Shown: one piece after another, positions 5,608-13,354 of the stretch
Numbering within the stretch: the first letter of the stretch is position 1
Layout: every line of letters starts with the position of its first letter
Assembly (NCBI GenBank): GCA_964406095.1
Contig: CAYOQJ010000044.1
Span: forward strand, 1-16,772
DNA: 16,772 nt
Direction of reading: 5' to 3'
DNA from: M55B167 sp964406095
GTDB lineage: Bacteria > Verrucomicrobiota > Kiritimatiellia > RFP12 > UBA1067
Notes under the pieces: model-generated
What the model was told of the DNA's origin: nothing
The model's input: the letters and a program-made list of their open reading frames with translations, nothing else
Databases searched by the model: none
Made by a program: the position numbers and the translations under genes

Positions 5608-8600
5608 ATGAAAGACAACAAAAAAAATGTAATAACACTGATTCTCTCTCTCGCAGCAGGGATCACTCTCGCGGAAATGGCCATCAAGGTCGATGATAAG
5701 ACGCAGCGCTACACCATCGAAGACAACGGCCAACCGGTGCTGACCTACAACTTCGGTACGGTGCCCGTTCCGGAAATACTTAAAGGCAAAAAGTACGCCG
5801 AACCGCGCAGCGATTACATTCATCCGCTCTACGGTCCGAACGGAGAAATTCTAACCACGGACTTCTCACCCGACCACCCCCACCACCGCGGCATCTATTG
5901 GGCCTGGCCTGAGGTGACATATAATAGTGAAAAACGTGATCTTCACGCCCTGCAGGGTGTCTTTGCCCGACCGGTAAAGATACATAAACAGAGTGCCAAT
6001 AAAGATTACGCGACAATCACCGCCGAAAATGTCTGGAAATGGAGTGATGACGAAGCGATCGTAAGTGAATTCGCAACTATTACTGCATACCACCTGCGGA
6101 ATGGATTACGGATTATCGATTTCACTTTCTCCTTCGAAGCAATCAAGCCCGGCATCACCCTGGCACGTCGCGGCAAAACCCACTATGGCGGTTTCAACCT
6201 GCGCATGTCGTCCTTTACCGACCTGAAAATTGTCAAACACAGCGATGCCATCGGAGCGTATCCACGTCGCTCGCACGCCGAAATCACTGGCACACCGCCG
6301 GCAGGTAAAGAACCAACAGGCATTTTAATCCTGCAACATCCCTCTAACCCTCTTTATCCCGGCGAATGGAAGGATTTCCCAAAGCTTCCCTGGCTGCAAC
6401 CGACATTTCCATCTGCAGGCACGACCTATGAACTTACACCCGGCACGCCACTTGATCTCGCCTTCCGTGTTATTATCCGTCAAGGCGACTCTCTCGAAAC
6501 CCCACCAGAGAAATTATTTGCGGAATACGCTGGTGATATGGCTGATCCACTAGAAAAAATGGTGTCATACCAATACGGACAGAACCGTGAAACCCTGACT
6601 GGCACTGAACAGGCCCTGCGCACAGCCGACAAACAGCAGCGAAGACAGATTGAAAAGCGTATATTGAATATTCTTAAAAAGCATGAAACATCGAGCGACT
6701 TTCAACGCTGGGCTTTCCGCCAGTTGCAATCCTGCGGCAGCGAAGCCTGCCTGCCGGTCGCCGCCGATTATCTCGACCAGGACTCATGGATGCAGGCTTT
6801 GGATGCGATCATCGCTGTTCCCGGCGAACCCTCGCTCCGCGCCATGCTTCAATCGCTGCCGAACCTGCCTGACGACCGCAGGGCGGCGGTCATCCAGTCC
6901 ATCGGAGTGCGGCGTGATTACGCCGCCGCAGAGGTTATTGTTGATTACGCCCGTAACACAACTGCATTTTCAGCAATCTCGGCAATAGAAGCTCTCGGCC
7001 AAATCGGTACAACCGACGCAGCGAAGATACTGCAAACACTGAATGTCACTCCGACTCTCTCGTCGGCCCTGATTGACGCGCAGCTTCTCTGTGCTGAAAA
7101 ACTTGCCAACACCAAAAAGGACACACAGACTGCGCACCAAATCTATCAATCAATCCTGCGGGACGATCGCGTAACAGGGAGCAGGCGCACCGCTGCGCTG
7201 ATCGGCGTGACGCGCTGTTCGGAGAGCGTCACTCCTGAACTCATGCAGGCACTCAAGTCTACTGACAAACAAATTGCGGACGGTGCTGCTGCTGCGCTGA
7301 AAATAATAGACAGTAGCCAGTTAACCACTTTGCGCCAGCAGTTCAACAACCTGCCCGAAAGATCAAAAATCATCGTCATGACGCTCTGGGGCGAATCCCG
7401 TCTGCGCGAAACTGAGCCGGAAATTCTGACGCAACTGGAACACCCATCAGAGGAATTACGCCTGGCGGCGGCCAAAGCTCTGCGGACTATCGGAAGCAGA
7501 AAATCAGTCAAGCCGCTGCTTGTCGCCGCCGCTGATAAGAAGAGTACCGCAACTGAGGCGAAAATATCACTCACTCAAATCTCCGGCGACGGTATCTTCG
7601 ACGAACTTGCCGCAGCAGCCCAGAGGGCTGACACGAAAACGGCCGCTCCGGCTCTTGAGGTTATCCGCGACCGGCGCGATCCCGGATACATCGAGCTTAT
7701 GATGAGAATAGCCGCATCAAAGGATACCGCAAAAGCAGCCATCGCCTTGGACACTCTGCGCATCTGCGGCACTGCGAAGGAACTCTCCGGACTGCGCGAA
7801 CTCTTGATAACAGAAGAAAAAGAAGTTCAGGCACGTGCGGCATCAGCTATTGCCGGCATATGCGCCCGAAACAAAGATGCCGACATTGGAACTATCATCA
7901 ATGCCGAGCCTGAAATTACCGGAAAAGCTCGTGAGGCACTGATTCCCACACTGCCGACCATTGGTGATGAAGCCGCCCTCTCTTTCGTATGTCGCACGCC
8001 AGATGAACTGGCCATACGCGCTCTGCTTAACTGGCCCGGCAGCGAGGCAGTCAAGCCGTTGCTTACAATCCTGAAAGACAAAACTTTAGCAGATCCCCTC
8101 AACCGTCTGGCAGCCGCCGCATTGTTGCGGCTGACCAAGAACAAGTTGTCTGCCACCGCGCAGGCACCCATTCTCAAAGTAGCGTTGCCGCATGTTCGTG
8201 ATGAAACTGTTCGCGCTCAAATGGAAACTTACCTGACAGACCTCGGCAATGTAAACATAGCCCGGGGCAAAACGGTGAGCTCATCGCATCCCTGGCAGGG
8301 AAACTTCAAACCTGAGCTAGCGGTGGACGGCAATCTGAGCACCTATTGGAGTTGCGCACACTCTCCATCATCCATTACGGTAGATTTGGGCGCGATCGCG
8401 ATACTCGCCCGTATAAAGGTTGTGAATTACTATAAGGGCAAGCGTTACTACCAATATCGTATTGAAACTTCATCAGATAATACAACATGGAGCACAGCGG
8501 CGGATATGAGTAAAAACACGATGCCAGCCACAGAAAAAGGCGACAGCTTTAAACTGAACGCGATCAAAGCGCGTTATGTCAGAGTTACCATGCTTAAAAA

Positions 8601-8664
8601 CAGTGCGAATCCCGGCATGCATATCGTAGAGCTGGAAGTATATGAAGGAGCGCAGCAAATGTGA
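5608..8664 (+). CDS. Secreted DUF6807 (PmoA-like) protein with HEAT repeats and F5/8 type C domain (1018 aa)
   Basis: The start is placed at the ATG of MKDNKKNVITLILSLAAG because it begins a Sec signal peptide (about residues 1-22). The open frame extends upstream to a GTG at 5560, but only into the heptamer repeat. Residues about 25-320 form a DUF6807 domain (family once named PmoA) with the hallmark DHPHHRG at 89-95 and HPLYGPNGE at 72. Residues about 358-878 are an alpha-solenoid of HEAT-like repeats, seen in stretches such as SEELRLAAAKALRTIGSRKS. Residues about 881-1013 are a discoidin/F5-8C domain (ARGKTVSSS, AVDGNLSTYWS, KARYVRVTM, VELEVYEG), normally carbohydrate-binding. It probably acts in the periplasm or outside the cell on a sugar-derived substrate; the DUF6807 reaction is not established. 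The ribosome-binding site is GGGAAG, part of it contributed by the last heptamer. Confidence 0.9.
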   Translation: MKDNKKNVITLILSLAAGITLAEMAIKVDDKTQRYTIEDNGQPVLTYNFGTVPVPEILKGKKYAEPRSDYIHPLYGPNGEILTTDFSPDHPHHRGIYWAWPEVTYNSEKRDLHALQGVFARPVKIHKQSANKDYATITAENVWKWSDDEAIVSEFATITAYHLRNGLRIIDFTFSFEAIKPGITLARRGKTHYGGFNLRMSSFTDLKIVKHSDAIGAYPRRSHAEITGTPPAGKEPTGILILQHPSNPLYPGEWKDFPKLPWLQPTFPSAGTTYELTPGTPLDLAFRVIIRQGDSLETPPEKLFAEYAGDMADPLEKMVSYQYGQNRETLTGTEQALRTADKQQRRQIEKRILNILKKHETSSDFQRWAFRQLQSCGSEACLPVAADYLDQDSWMQALDAIIAVPGEPSLRAMLQSLPNLPDDRRAAVIQSIGVRRDYAAAEVIVDYARNTTAFSAISAIEALGQIGTTDAAKILQTLNVTPTLSSALIDAQLLCAEKLANTKKDTQTAHQIYQSILRDDRVTGSRRTAALIGVTRCSESVTPELMQALKSTDKQIADGAAAALKIIDSSQLTTLRQQFNNLPERSKIIVMTLWGESRLRETEPEILTQLEHPSEELRLAAAKALRTIGSRKSVKPLLVAAADKKSTATEAKISLTQISGDGIFDELAAAAQRADTKTAAPALEVIRDRRDPGYIELMMRIAASKDTAKAAIALDTLRICGTAKELSGLRELLITEEKEVQARAASAIAGICARNKDADIGTIINAEPEITGKAREALIPTLPTIGDEAALSFVCRTPDELAIRALLNWPGSEAVKPLLTILKDKTLADPLNRLAAAALLRLTKNKLSATAQAPILKVALPHVRDETVRAQMETYLTDLGNVNIARGKTVSSSHPWQGNFKPELAVDGNLSTYWSCAHSPSSITVDLGAIAILARIKVVNYYKGKRYYQYRIETSSDNTTWSTAADMSKNTMPATEKGDSFKLNAIKARYVRVTMLKNSANPGMHIVELEVYEGAQQM

Positions 8665-8794
8665 TTAGCGGCAAGAAAAATATAGGATGCAGAACGTATT
8701 TTACAGATGCAGCATTCAGGCGGGAGTCGCCGTGCCGCACGAGCCATGTTAACAGGTCATTAGGTCACCACTTCATAGTTCAGGAGAGATCATT
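8665..8794 (+). promoter_or_regulatory. Intergenic leader with a strong ribosome-binding site for the Tat oxidoreductase
   Basis: A 130-bp gap. AGGAG at 8782-8786, 8 nt before the ATG at 8795, fixes that start. A short direct repeat AGGTCATTAGGTCA occurs at 8754-8767. The GC-rich stretch around 8718-8740 is unlike its surroundings. No intrinsic terminator or convincing promoter was found, so read-through from the DUF6807 gene is likely. Confidence 0.4.
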
Positions 8795-10072
8795 ATGAAC
8801 AGACGAAAATTCTTAAAAGTTACGGCATCGGCGCTGACGATGCCTGCGATTATCCCGGCGAGTGCCCTGGGCAAAGATGGCTCAATTGCACCCTCAAACC
8901 GGATTACAGTCGGATTGATCGGTGTGGGCGGGCGAATGAGTGGAGTCTGGAGTGCCATGAAGCGCTGTAACGGCGTTCAGGGTATCGCCGTATGTGATGT
9001 GCAGACGGCAAAAAGGGAAAATTATCGCAAATCGCTGAATCTGACATCCAAGGATGTTTTTGTTGATTTCCGCGATCTGCTTGAACGCAGGGATATCGAC
9101 ACCGTAGCCATCGCTGCGCCCGACCACTGGCATGTGCCGATGTCCATTGCCGCCATGCGTGCCGGCAAGGATGTTTACTGCGAAAAACCGCTGAGTAACA
9201 CTATCAGCGAAGGTCGTGCTCTGGTCGACAACGCCCTGCGCTACGGCACCGTCTTCCAGCACGGCACACAGCTTCATTCCACAAGTGGTGTGCGTCATGC
9301 ATGCGAATTGGTACGCAACGGACGCATCGGCAAACTAAAGGAGATCCGTATCGGCTCTCCTGCCGGACACGCCTTTGGCTGGCCCTCATCTGAACAAGTT
9401 CCTGAAGGATTGGATTATGACATGTGGCTCGGTCCGGCACCGGTCACCCCCTACTCATCTGTTAAAATCGGCGCGATTCCGAAGATTGGTCTGCGTGGCT
9501 GGTACTTTATCTCAGACTACAGCAAGGCTGGATGGATCGCCGGTTTCGGAGTGCACGATCTTGACATCGCCCAGTGGGCTATCGGCATGGAACGCAGTGG
9601 ACCGGTCTCAATCGAAGGCAAAGGCATCTATCCGCAGGACGGTTTGTTCGATACAGTTCTTACCTTTGATATCACCTACGAGTATGCCAACGGAGTTCGG
9701 ATTGTAATGACCGACACCGGCAAAAACCGTCACGGTGTCAAGTTTATAGGTGAAAAGGGCTGGATTTTCACTCGTGGTGGAATTGAGGCCGAACCAGCCT
9801 CGCTGCTGAAAGAGGTGATTGCTCCCGGTGAAATCCATCTCTACCGCAGCCCTGATCATGCGCAGAATTTCTTCGACTGCGTGAAAACAAGGGCTGAGAC
9901 CATTACGCCGCCCGAGATTGCCCACCGTGCGACATCAAGCGCACTGCTTGGCGGCATCGCCTGTCAGCTAGGACGTAAACTCAAGTGGGATCCGCAGCAC
10001 GAGATTTTCCCTGATGACCCCGAGGCTAACAAACTGCTGCTATGCTCGATGCGAAGTCCATGGCAAATCTAG
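8795..10072 (+). CDS. Tat-exported Gfo/Idh/MocA family oxidoreductase (425 aa)
   Basis: The N-terminus MNRRKFLKVTASALTMPAII is a twin-arginine signal (RRKFLK followed by a hydrophobic stretch), implying export of a folded, cofactor-loaded protein. A Rossmann NAD(P)-binding fold follows: GLIGVGGRMSG (about 40-50), CDVQ at the second strand, and the family signature EKP (130-132) preceded by APDHWHVPM. The C-terminal alpha/beta domain has GWIAGFGVHDLDIAQWAIG, with H254 and D255 at the usual catalytic region. Length is typical of the secreted PVC/Bacteroidetes branch. Known members oxidise, reduce or hydrolyse glycosides by an NAD-assisted redox mechanism, so a glycan-processing role outside the cytoplasm fits the neighbouring discoidin-domain protein. 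The exact substrate is unknown. Confidence 0.92.
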   Translation: MNRRKFLKVTASALTMPAIIPASALGKDGSIAPSNRITVGLIGVGGRMSGVWSAMKRCNGVQGIAVCDVQTAKRENYRKSLNLTSKDVFVDFRDLLERRDIDTVAIAAPDHWHVPMSIAAMRAGKDVYCEKPLSNTISEGRALVDNALRYGTVFQHGTQLHSTSGVRHACELVRNGRIGKLKEIRIGSPAGHAFGWPSSEQVPEGLDYDMWLGPAPVTPYSSVKIGAIPKIGLRGWYFISDYSKAGWIAGFGVHDLDIAQWAIGMERSGPVSIEGKGIYPQDGLFDTVLTFDITYEYANGVRIVMTDTGKNRHGVKFIGEKGWIFTRGGIEAEPASLLKEVIAPGEIHLYRSPDHAQNFFDCVKTRAETITPPEIAHRATSSALLGGIACQLGRKLKWDPQHEIFPDDPEANKLLLCSMRSPWQI

Positions 10073-10138
10073 CAGAACGGATAAACAAAGTACTGAATTG
10101 AATTATTAATAAAACTACTCGAAAAAAGAGAGTGTTAT

Positions 10139-10154
10139 GGAGGGAAAGAAGATG
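10139..10154 (+). promoter_or_regulatory. Ribosome-binding site that decides the DUF3604 start
   Basis: GGAGG at 10139-10143 lies 8 nt before an ATG at 10152. A more upstream in-frame ATG at 10137 overlaps this GGAGG and has only GAGAG before it. The downstream ATG is therefore the better start and shortens the protein by five residues. Confidence 0.65.
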
Positions 10155-12203
10155 CAAGTCACCGAAAGAAAGGCAGAGTCATCGCTCACCCGTCGTCGTT
10201 TTCTGAAAGCCAGCGGATGCGCCATGATGCTCCACCCACTGGCTATGAACGTAGCTTACGGTATGAAGTCCACAAAAATTTACCGCAACAATGCGCTACT
10301 CGGCGAAGACTCCGAGATTAGTATTTCTCCTTCGGAAGGGTGGCGTGACAGACCTGCGACCTACACCTTCACAATTAAACTCGGCAAAACCGGACTGTCC
10401 TCCACCGATTCATTAGGAATCGTCAATGGTTCTTATTTAGATCTTTGGCAATTCACTTTTCCAAGCCATTTCTGGAATGGATGCCGCCAACCCTGGCACA
10501 CAGCCCACACCGGAACCGGAAGAGTCACTGCATCATGCAGCCAACGGGATGCGAGGCTTAATGTGCTGACCGGCGAGCCGCTGCCTAGCAGGGGAAACTT
10601 AAACCCGGCAGCTTTTATCAAAGCCATGCGAGAGCGTAAACGCGCTGTGCTCGAAGTTAAAACGAACAAAGACCTCAAGGCCGGCGATGTTATCACGCTT
10701 ACCTGGCATGATGTCAGTGCCCCTCCATATGCGATGAATTATCTCTTTATGCCGTTCATCTTTTCAAAGTTACCCAAACTTGACAGAGACCTACCCATCA
10801 AAAAGGGTGAGTTTGACCACCTGCCACGGATAAGGGTGAAAGGGCACAACGCCGCAGGCTTTCATGTAACTTGCCAGCCTCTGCAAACCGTCAATCAGCC
10901 ATTCACATTAAAAATCGCCGCCATTGATGAATATGGCAATCCTGCTGAAGATTTTGAAGGAGCAGTCAAGCTCAACACCGACAAGACCATCACATTGCCC
11001 GACAGCATTAGTTTTGATCGTAGCGACCGCGGTTTTAAAAGCGTCAACGGCTGTATGGCTACGCAAGCAGGCTGGTTTAAAATCAACGCATCCAGCGGCA
11101 AGCTTACCGGATATTCAAATTATGTAGTTGTATCAGAGACCGCTCCCGCTATGCGCCTGTACTTCGGCGACATGCACACCCACACATTGGACTGCGATGC
11201 GACAAATGATATTCACGAACATTTTCACTATGCTCCCAATATCGCCGGACTCGATTTCGGCGCTGTTTCCTGTCATGCGGAATACTTCGGCTGCGCATCC
11301 GCCTGGCAACGCTACCTTAATGAGACCTCCAAAGCCAATAAACCCGGTGAGTTTGTGACATTCCCCGGATATGAGTGGGCACAACAGGGACATTGCAACG
11401 CCTACTTTCTTGCAGAGGATGAAACCGTTCTCATCTGGGGAGAAGCGCGTATGCGCAAGCAGGGCACGCCGACCGATGACCCACCCTTTCGTGTCGGAGC
11501 AATCAACGAAGCGGAATTTATGAGCAAACTGAAAAATCTCAAACAAACCGCCTTCGCCATAGCGCACTGCCATACGAGTTACTCCGAGGGAATCGATGAT
11601 TCCATGCTCTTGCTTGATGAAATCTACTCCTGCCATAAATTTTCTCGCCAGCAGCGGGAAAACCGCCTGCGTACCAACCTGGCCAAGGGACTTAGGCTTG
11701 GTGTTGTGGCCGGTTCAGACATGCATCGTCTCACAATGGGGCACCTCTGCAAGCAGCCGGGTGAACGTTGGCCGCAGGGCGGCTGGGAGAGCTGTCAGTT
11801 TCAAACCGCCGGTCTGCAGGCAACCTACTCAGAAGAATTAACCCGACAGGCACTTTATGAAGGCATGCGAGCGCGTAACACCTATGGAACATCGGGTGCC
11901 CGCATAGTTCTGTTTTTCAGTTGCAATGAACATCCAATGGGATCTCAGATCGAGCTGGATGCCGGCAGCAAACCAGCCTTTAAAATCGAGGTCGGCGGCA
12001 CAGCTCAGCTCTCCGAAGTGACCCTCTGCCGATACGACGGCAAAACATGGACGGAGCCTTTCGTGGAAAAAACAGCAGCCAATGACCAGTCCACACTGTC
12101 GTGGCAGGATGATGCCTTCAACCAACGCGGCATTTACTATGTTCGTGTAACTCAGACCGATGGCGAACAGGCCTGGTCAAGTCCGATCTGGATAAATTCA
12201 TAA
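10152..12203 (+). CDS. Tat-exported DUF3604 / PHP-like metal-dependent hydrolase (683 aa)
   Basis: The N-terminus carries a twin-arginine signal (LTRRRFLKASGCAMMLHPLA). Residues about 40-320 form beta-rich domains of the kind usually ahead of DUF3604, including an Ig-like stretch around QPFTLKIAAIDEYGNPAEDF. From about 335 a PHP-type metallohydrolase domain follows: YFGDMHTHTLD (D340, H342, H344), SCHAEYFG, FPGYEWAQQGHCNAYFL, AIAHCHTSYSEG (H472, H474) and VAGSDMHRLTMG (D523, H525). These His/Asp residues are the expected metal ligands. The C-terminus (KTWTEPFV, QRGIYYVRVTQTDGEQAWSSPIWI) is the standard DUF3604 ending. The family's reaction is not established; the PHP fold suggests hydrolysis of a phosphoester, or of a lactone or glycosidic bond. 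It lies 79 bp after the Tat oxidoreductase and 23 bp before the next gene, so it is probably co-transcribed. Confidence 0.9.
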   Translation: MQVTERKAESSLTRRRFLKASGCAMMLHPLAMNVAYGMKSTKIYRNNALLGEDSEISISPSEGWRDRPATYTFTIKLGKTGLSSTDSLGIVNGSYLDLWQFTFPSHFWNGCRQPWHTAHTGTGRVTASCSQRDARLNVLTGEPLPSRGNLNPAAFIKAMRERKRAVLEVKTNKDLKAGDVITLTWHDVSAPPYAMNYLFMPFIFSKLPKLDRDLPIKKGEFDHLPRIRVKGHNAAGFHVTCQPLQTVNQPFTLKIAAIDEYGNPAEDFEGAVKLNTDKTITLPDSISFDRSDRGFKSVNGCMATQAGWFKINASSGKLTGYSNYVVVSETAPAMRLYFGDMHTHTLDCDATNDIHEHFHYAPNIAGLDFGAVSCHAEYFGCASAWQRYLNETSKANKPGEFVTFPGYEWAQQGHCNAYFLAEDETVLIWGEARMRKQGTPTDDPPFRVGAINEAEFMSKLKNLKQTAFAIAHCHTSYSEGIDDSMLLLDEIYSCHKFSRQQRENRLRTNLAKGLRLGVVAGSDMHRLTMGHLCKQPGERWPQGGWESCQFQTAGLQATYSEELTRQALYEGMRARNTYGTSGARIVLFFSCNEHPMGSQIELDAGSKPAFKIEVGGTAQLSEVTLCRYDGKTWTEPFVEKTAANDQSTLSWQDDAFNQRGIYYVRVTQTDGEQAWSSPIWINS

Positions 12204-12226
12204 AATTAAACCACAGGAGTTGTCTT

Positions 12227-13315
12227 ATGCGCAAACTAGGAGTGCTTATCAACGGTGCCGGTTGGGTTTCCACTCAACATATCAGCGCTTTCAAAAATAA
12301 CCCTGATGTGGAGATTCGCGCAATCTCCGACATCAAGCTTGAAAACGCGCGCAGACGCGCTGCCGAGTTTGAACTGGATGTTCCCTGTTTTGACAGCTTG
12401 GACGATGCGCTGAAACAACCCGGCATTGATATCGTTTCGGTTTGTACCCCTCAGCATGCGCATGCGGCCAATGTCATTGCCGCCGCGCGTGCGGGTAAAC
12501 ATGTCGTCATTGAGAAACCGGCGGCGCAAAGCATGGACGAGCTGCGCCGGATGCAGAGCGCGGTGCGCAGCGCCGGAGTCAAAAGCGTTGTCAGTTTTGT
12601 GCTGCGTTGGAACCCGATGTTCAAAGAACTTAAAAAAATGAGCGCCAATGATTATTTCGGTGAAATCTACTGTGTAGAAACCGATTATCAGAGCTACAGC
12701 GGCGACTGGTGGGGCGGCTATCGCGACGGACGCACTCGTGAACGTGGCGTAAGCGCCATGCTGGTGGCAGGCTGTCACGCTGTTGACTCGCTGCGCTGGT
12801 TTGCCGCCCAGGGTGAATTCGAAGCTGCTGATCCCATCGAAATTTTCGCCTATGAGGGCGGTAAACGCGGACACTCCACCACTCAGTACAACCCGCTGAA
12901 AAATAACTGGCACGAGGGAGAACCCCTTGAATACGCCGGCGTTGAAATGATTCTGGTAAAATTTTCGAATGGAGTTCTCGGCAAAGTTTCTGTCAATTTT
13001 GAGTGTATTCAACCCTATCGTTTCCCCATCGAAATTTTCGGCGACAGAGGTTCCGCAAAAGCCAACCGGATTTGGTCGCATCGCTATCCTGATCAGAAGG
13101 ATTGGGTCGAGTTTAATACCATCCCTCCCGACAGTGCCGACGTTGCGCACCACCCCTTCCAAGGCGAGATGGATCACTTTGTCGATTGCATCCTCAACAA
13201 TGTGGAATCGCACTGCAACCTGGCTGACGCGATCAAAACACATGCGATCGTTTTCGCCGCCCAGGAGTGCTACCGCAGCGGCGCACCAGTAAAATTGAGT
13301 ATGCATAACCAATGA
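12227..13315 (+). CDS. Cytoplasmic Gfo/Idh/MocA family oxidoreductase (362 aa)
   Basis: There is no signal peptide; the protein starts directly in the Rossmann fold (LGVLINGAGWVSTQHISAFK, residues about 4-23). The family motif EKP is at 96-98 after VCTPQHAHAANVIAAARAGKH. The substrate domain has AGCHAVDSLRWF with H184 and D187 where catalytic residues are expected. It is only distantly similar to the Tat-exported paralogue in this cluster and probably does NAD(P)-dependent sugar or inositol-type oxidation inside the cell, downstream of the exported step. AGGAG followed by a 7-nt spacer precedes the ATG. The gene is 23 bp from the DUF3604 gene and 39 bp from the next, consistent with one transcript. 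The substrate cannot be assigned. Confidence 0.92.
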   Translation: MRKLGVLINGAGWVSTQHISAFKNNPDVEIRAISDIKLENARRRAAEFELDVPCFDSLDDALKQPGIDIVSVCTPQHAHAANVIAAARAGKHVVIEKPAAQSMDELRRMQSAVRSAGVKSVVSFVLRWNPMFKELKKMSANDYFGEIYCVETDYQSYSGDWWGGYRDGRTRERGVSAMLVAGCHAVDSLRWFAAQGEFEAADPIEIFAYEGGKRGHSTTQYNPLKNNWHEGEPLEYAGVEMILVKFSNGVLGKVSVNFECIQPYRFPIEIFGDRGSAKANRIWSHRYPDQKDWVEFNTIPPDSADVAHHPFQGEMDHFVDCILNNVESHCNLADAIKTHAIVFAAQECYRSGAPVKLSMHNQ

Positions 13316-13354
13316 TTTGATCAGATATTCAAATATGACAAAAAAGGAGTTGTA

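Noticed and set aside
5395..5823. Ser/His/Pro-rich frames on the minus strand across the heptamer array
   Set aside because: They are a direct translation of the 7-bp repeat with no start signal or domain, and they extend into the coding DNA of neighbouring genes.
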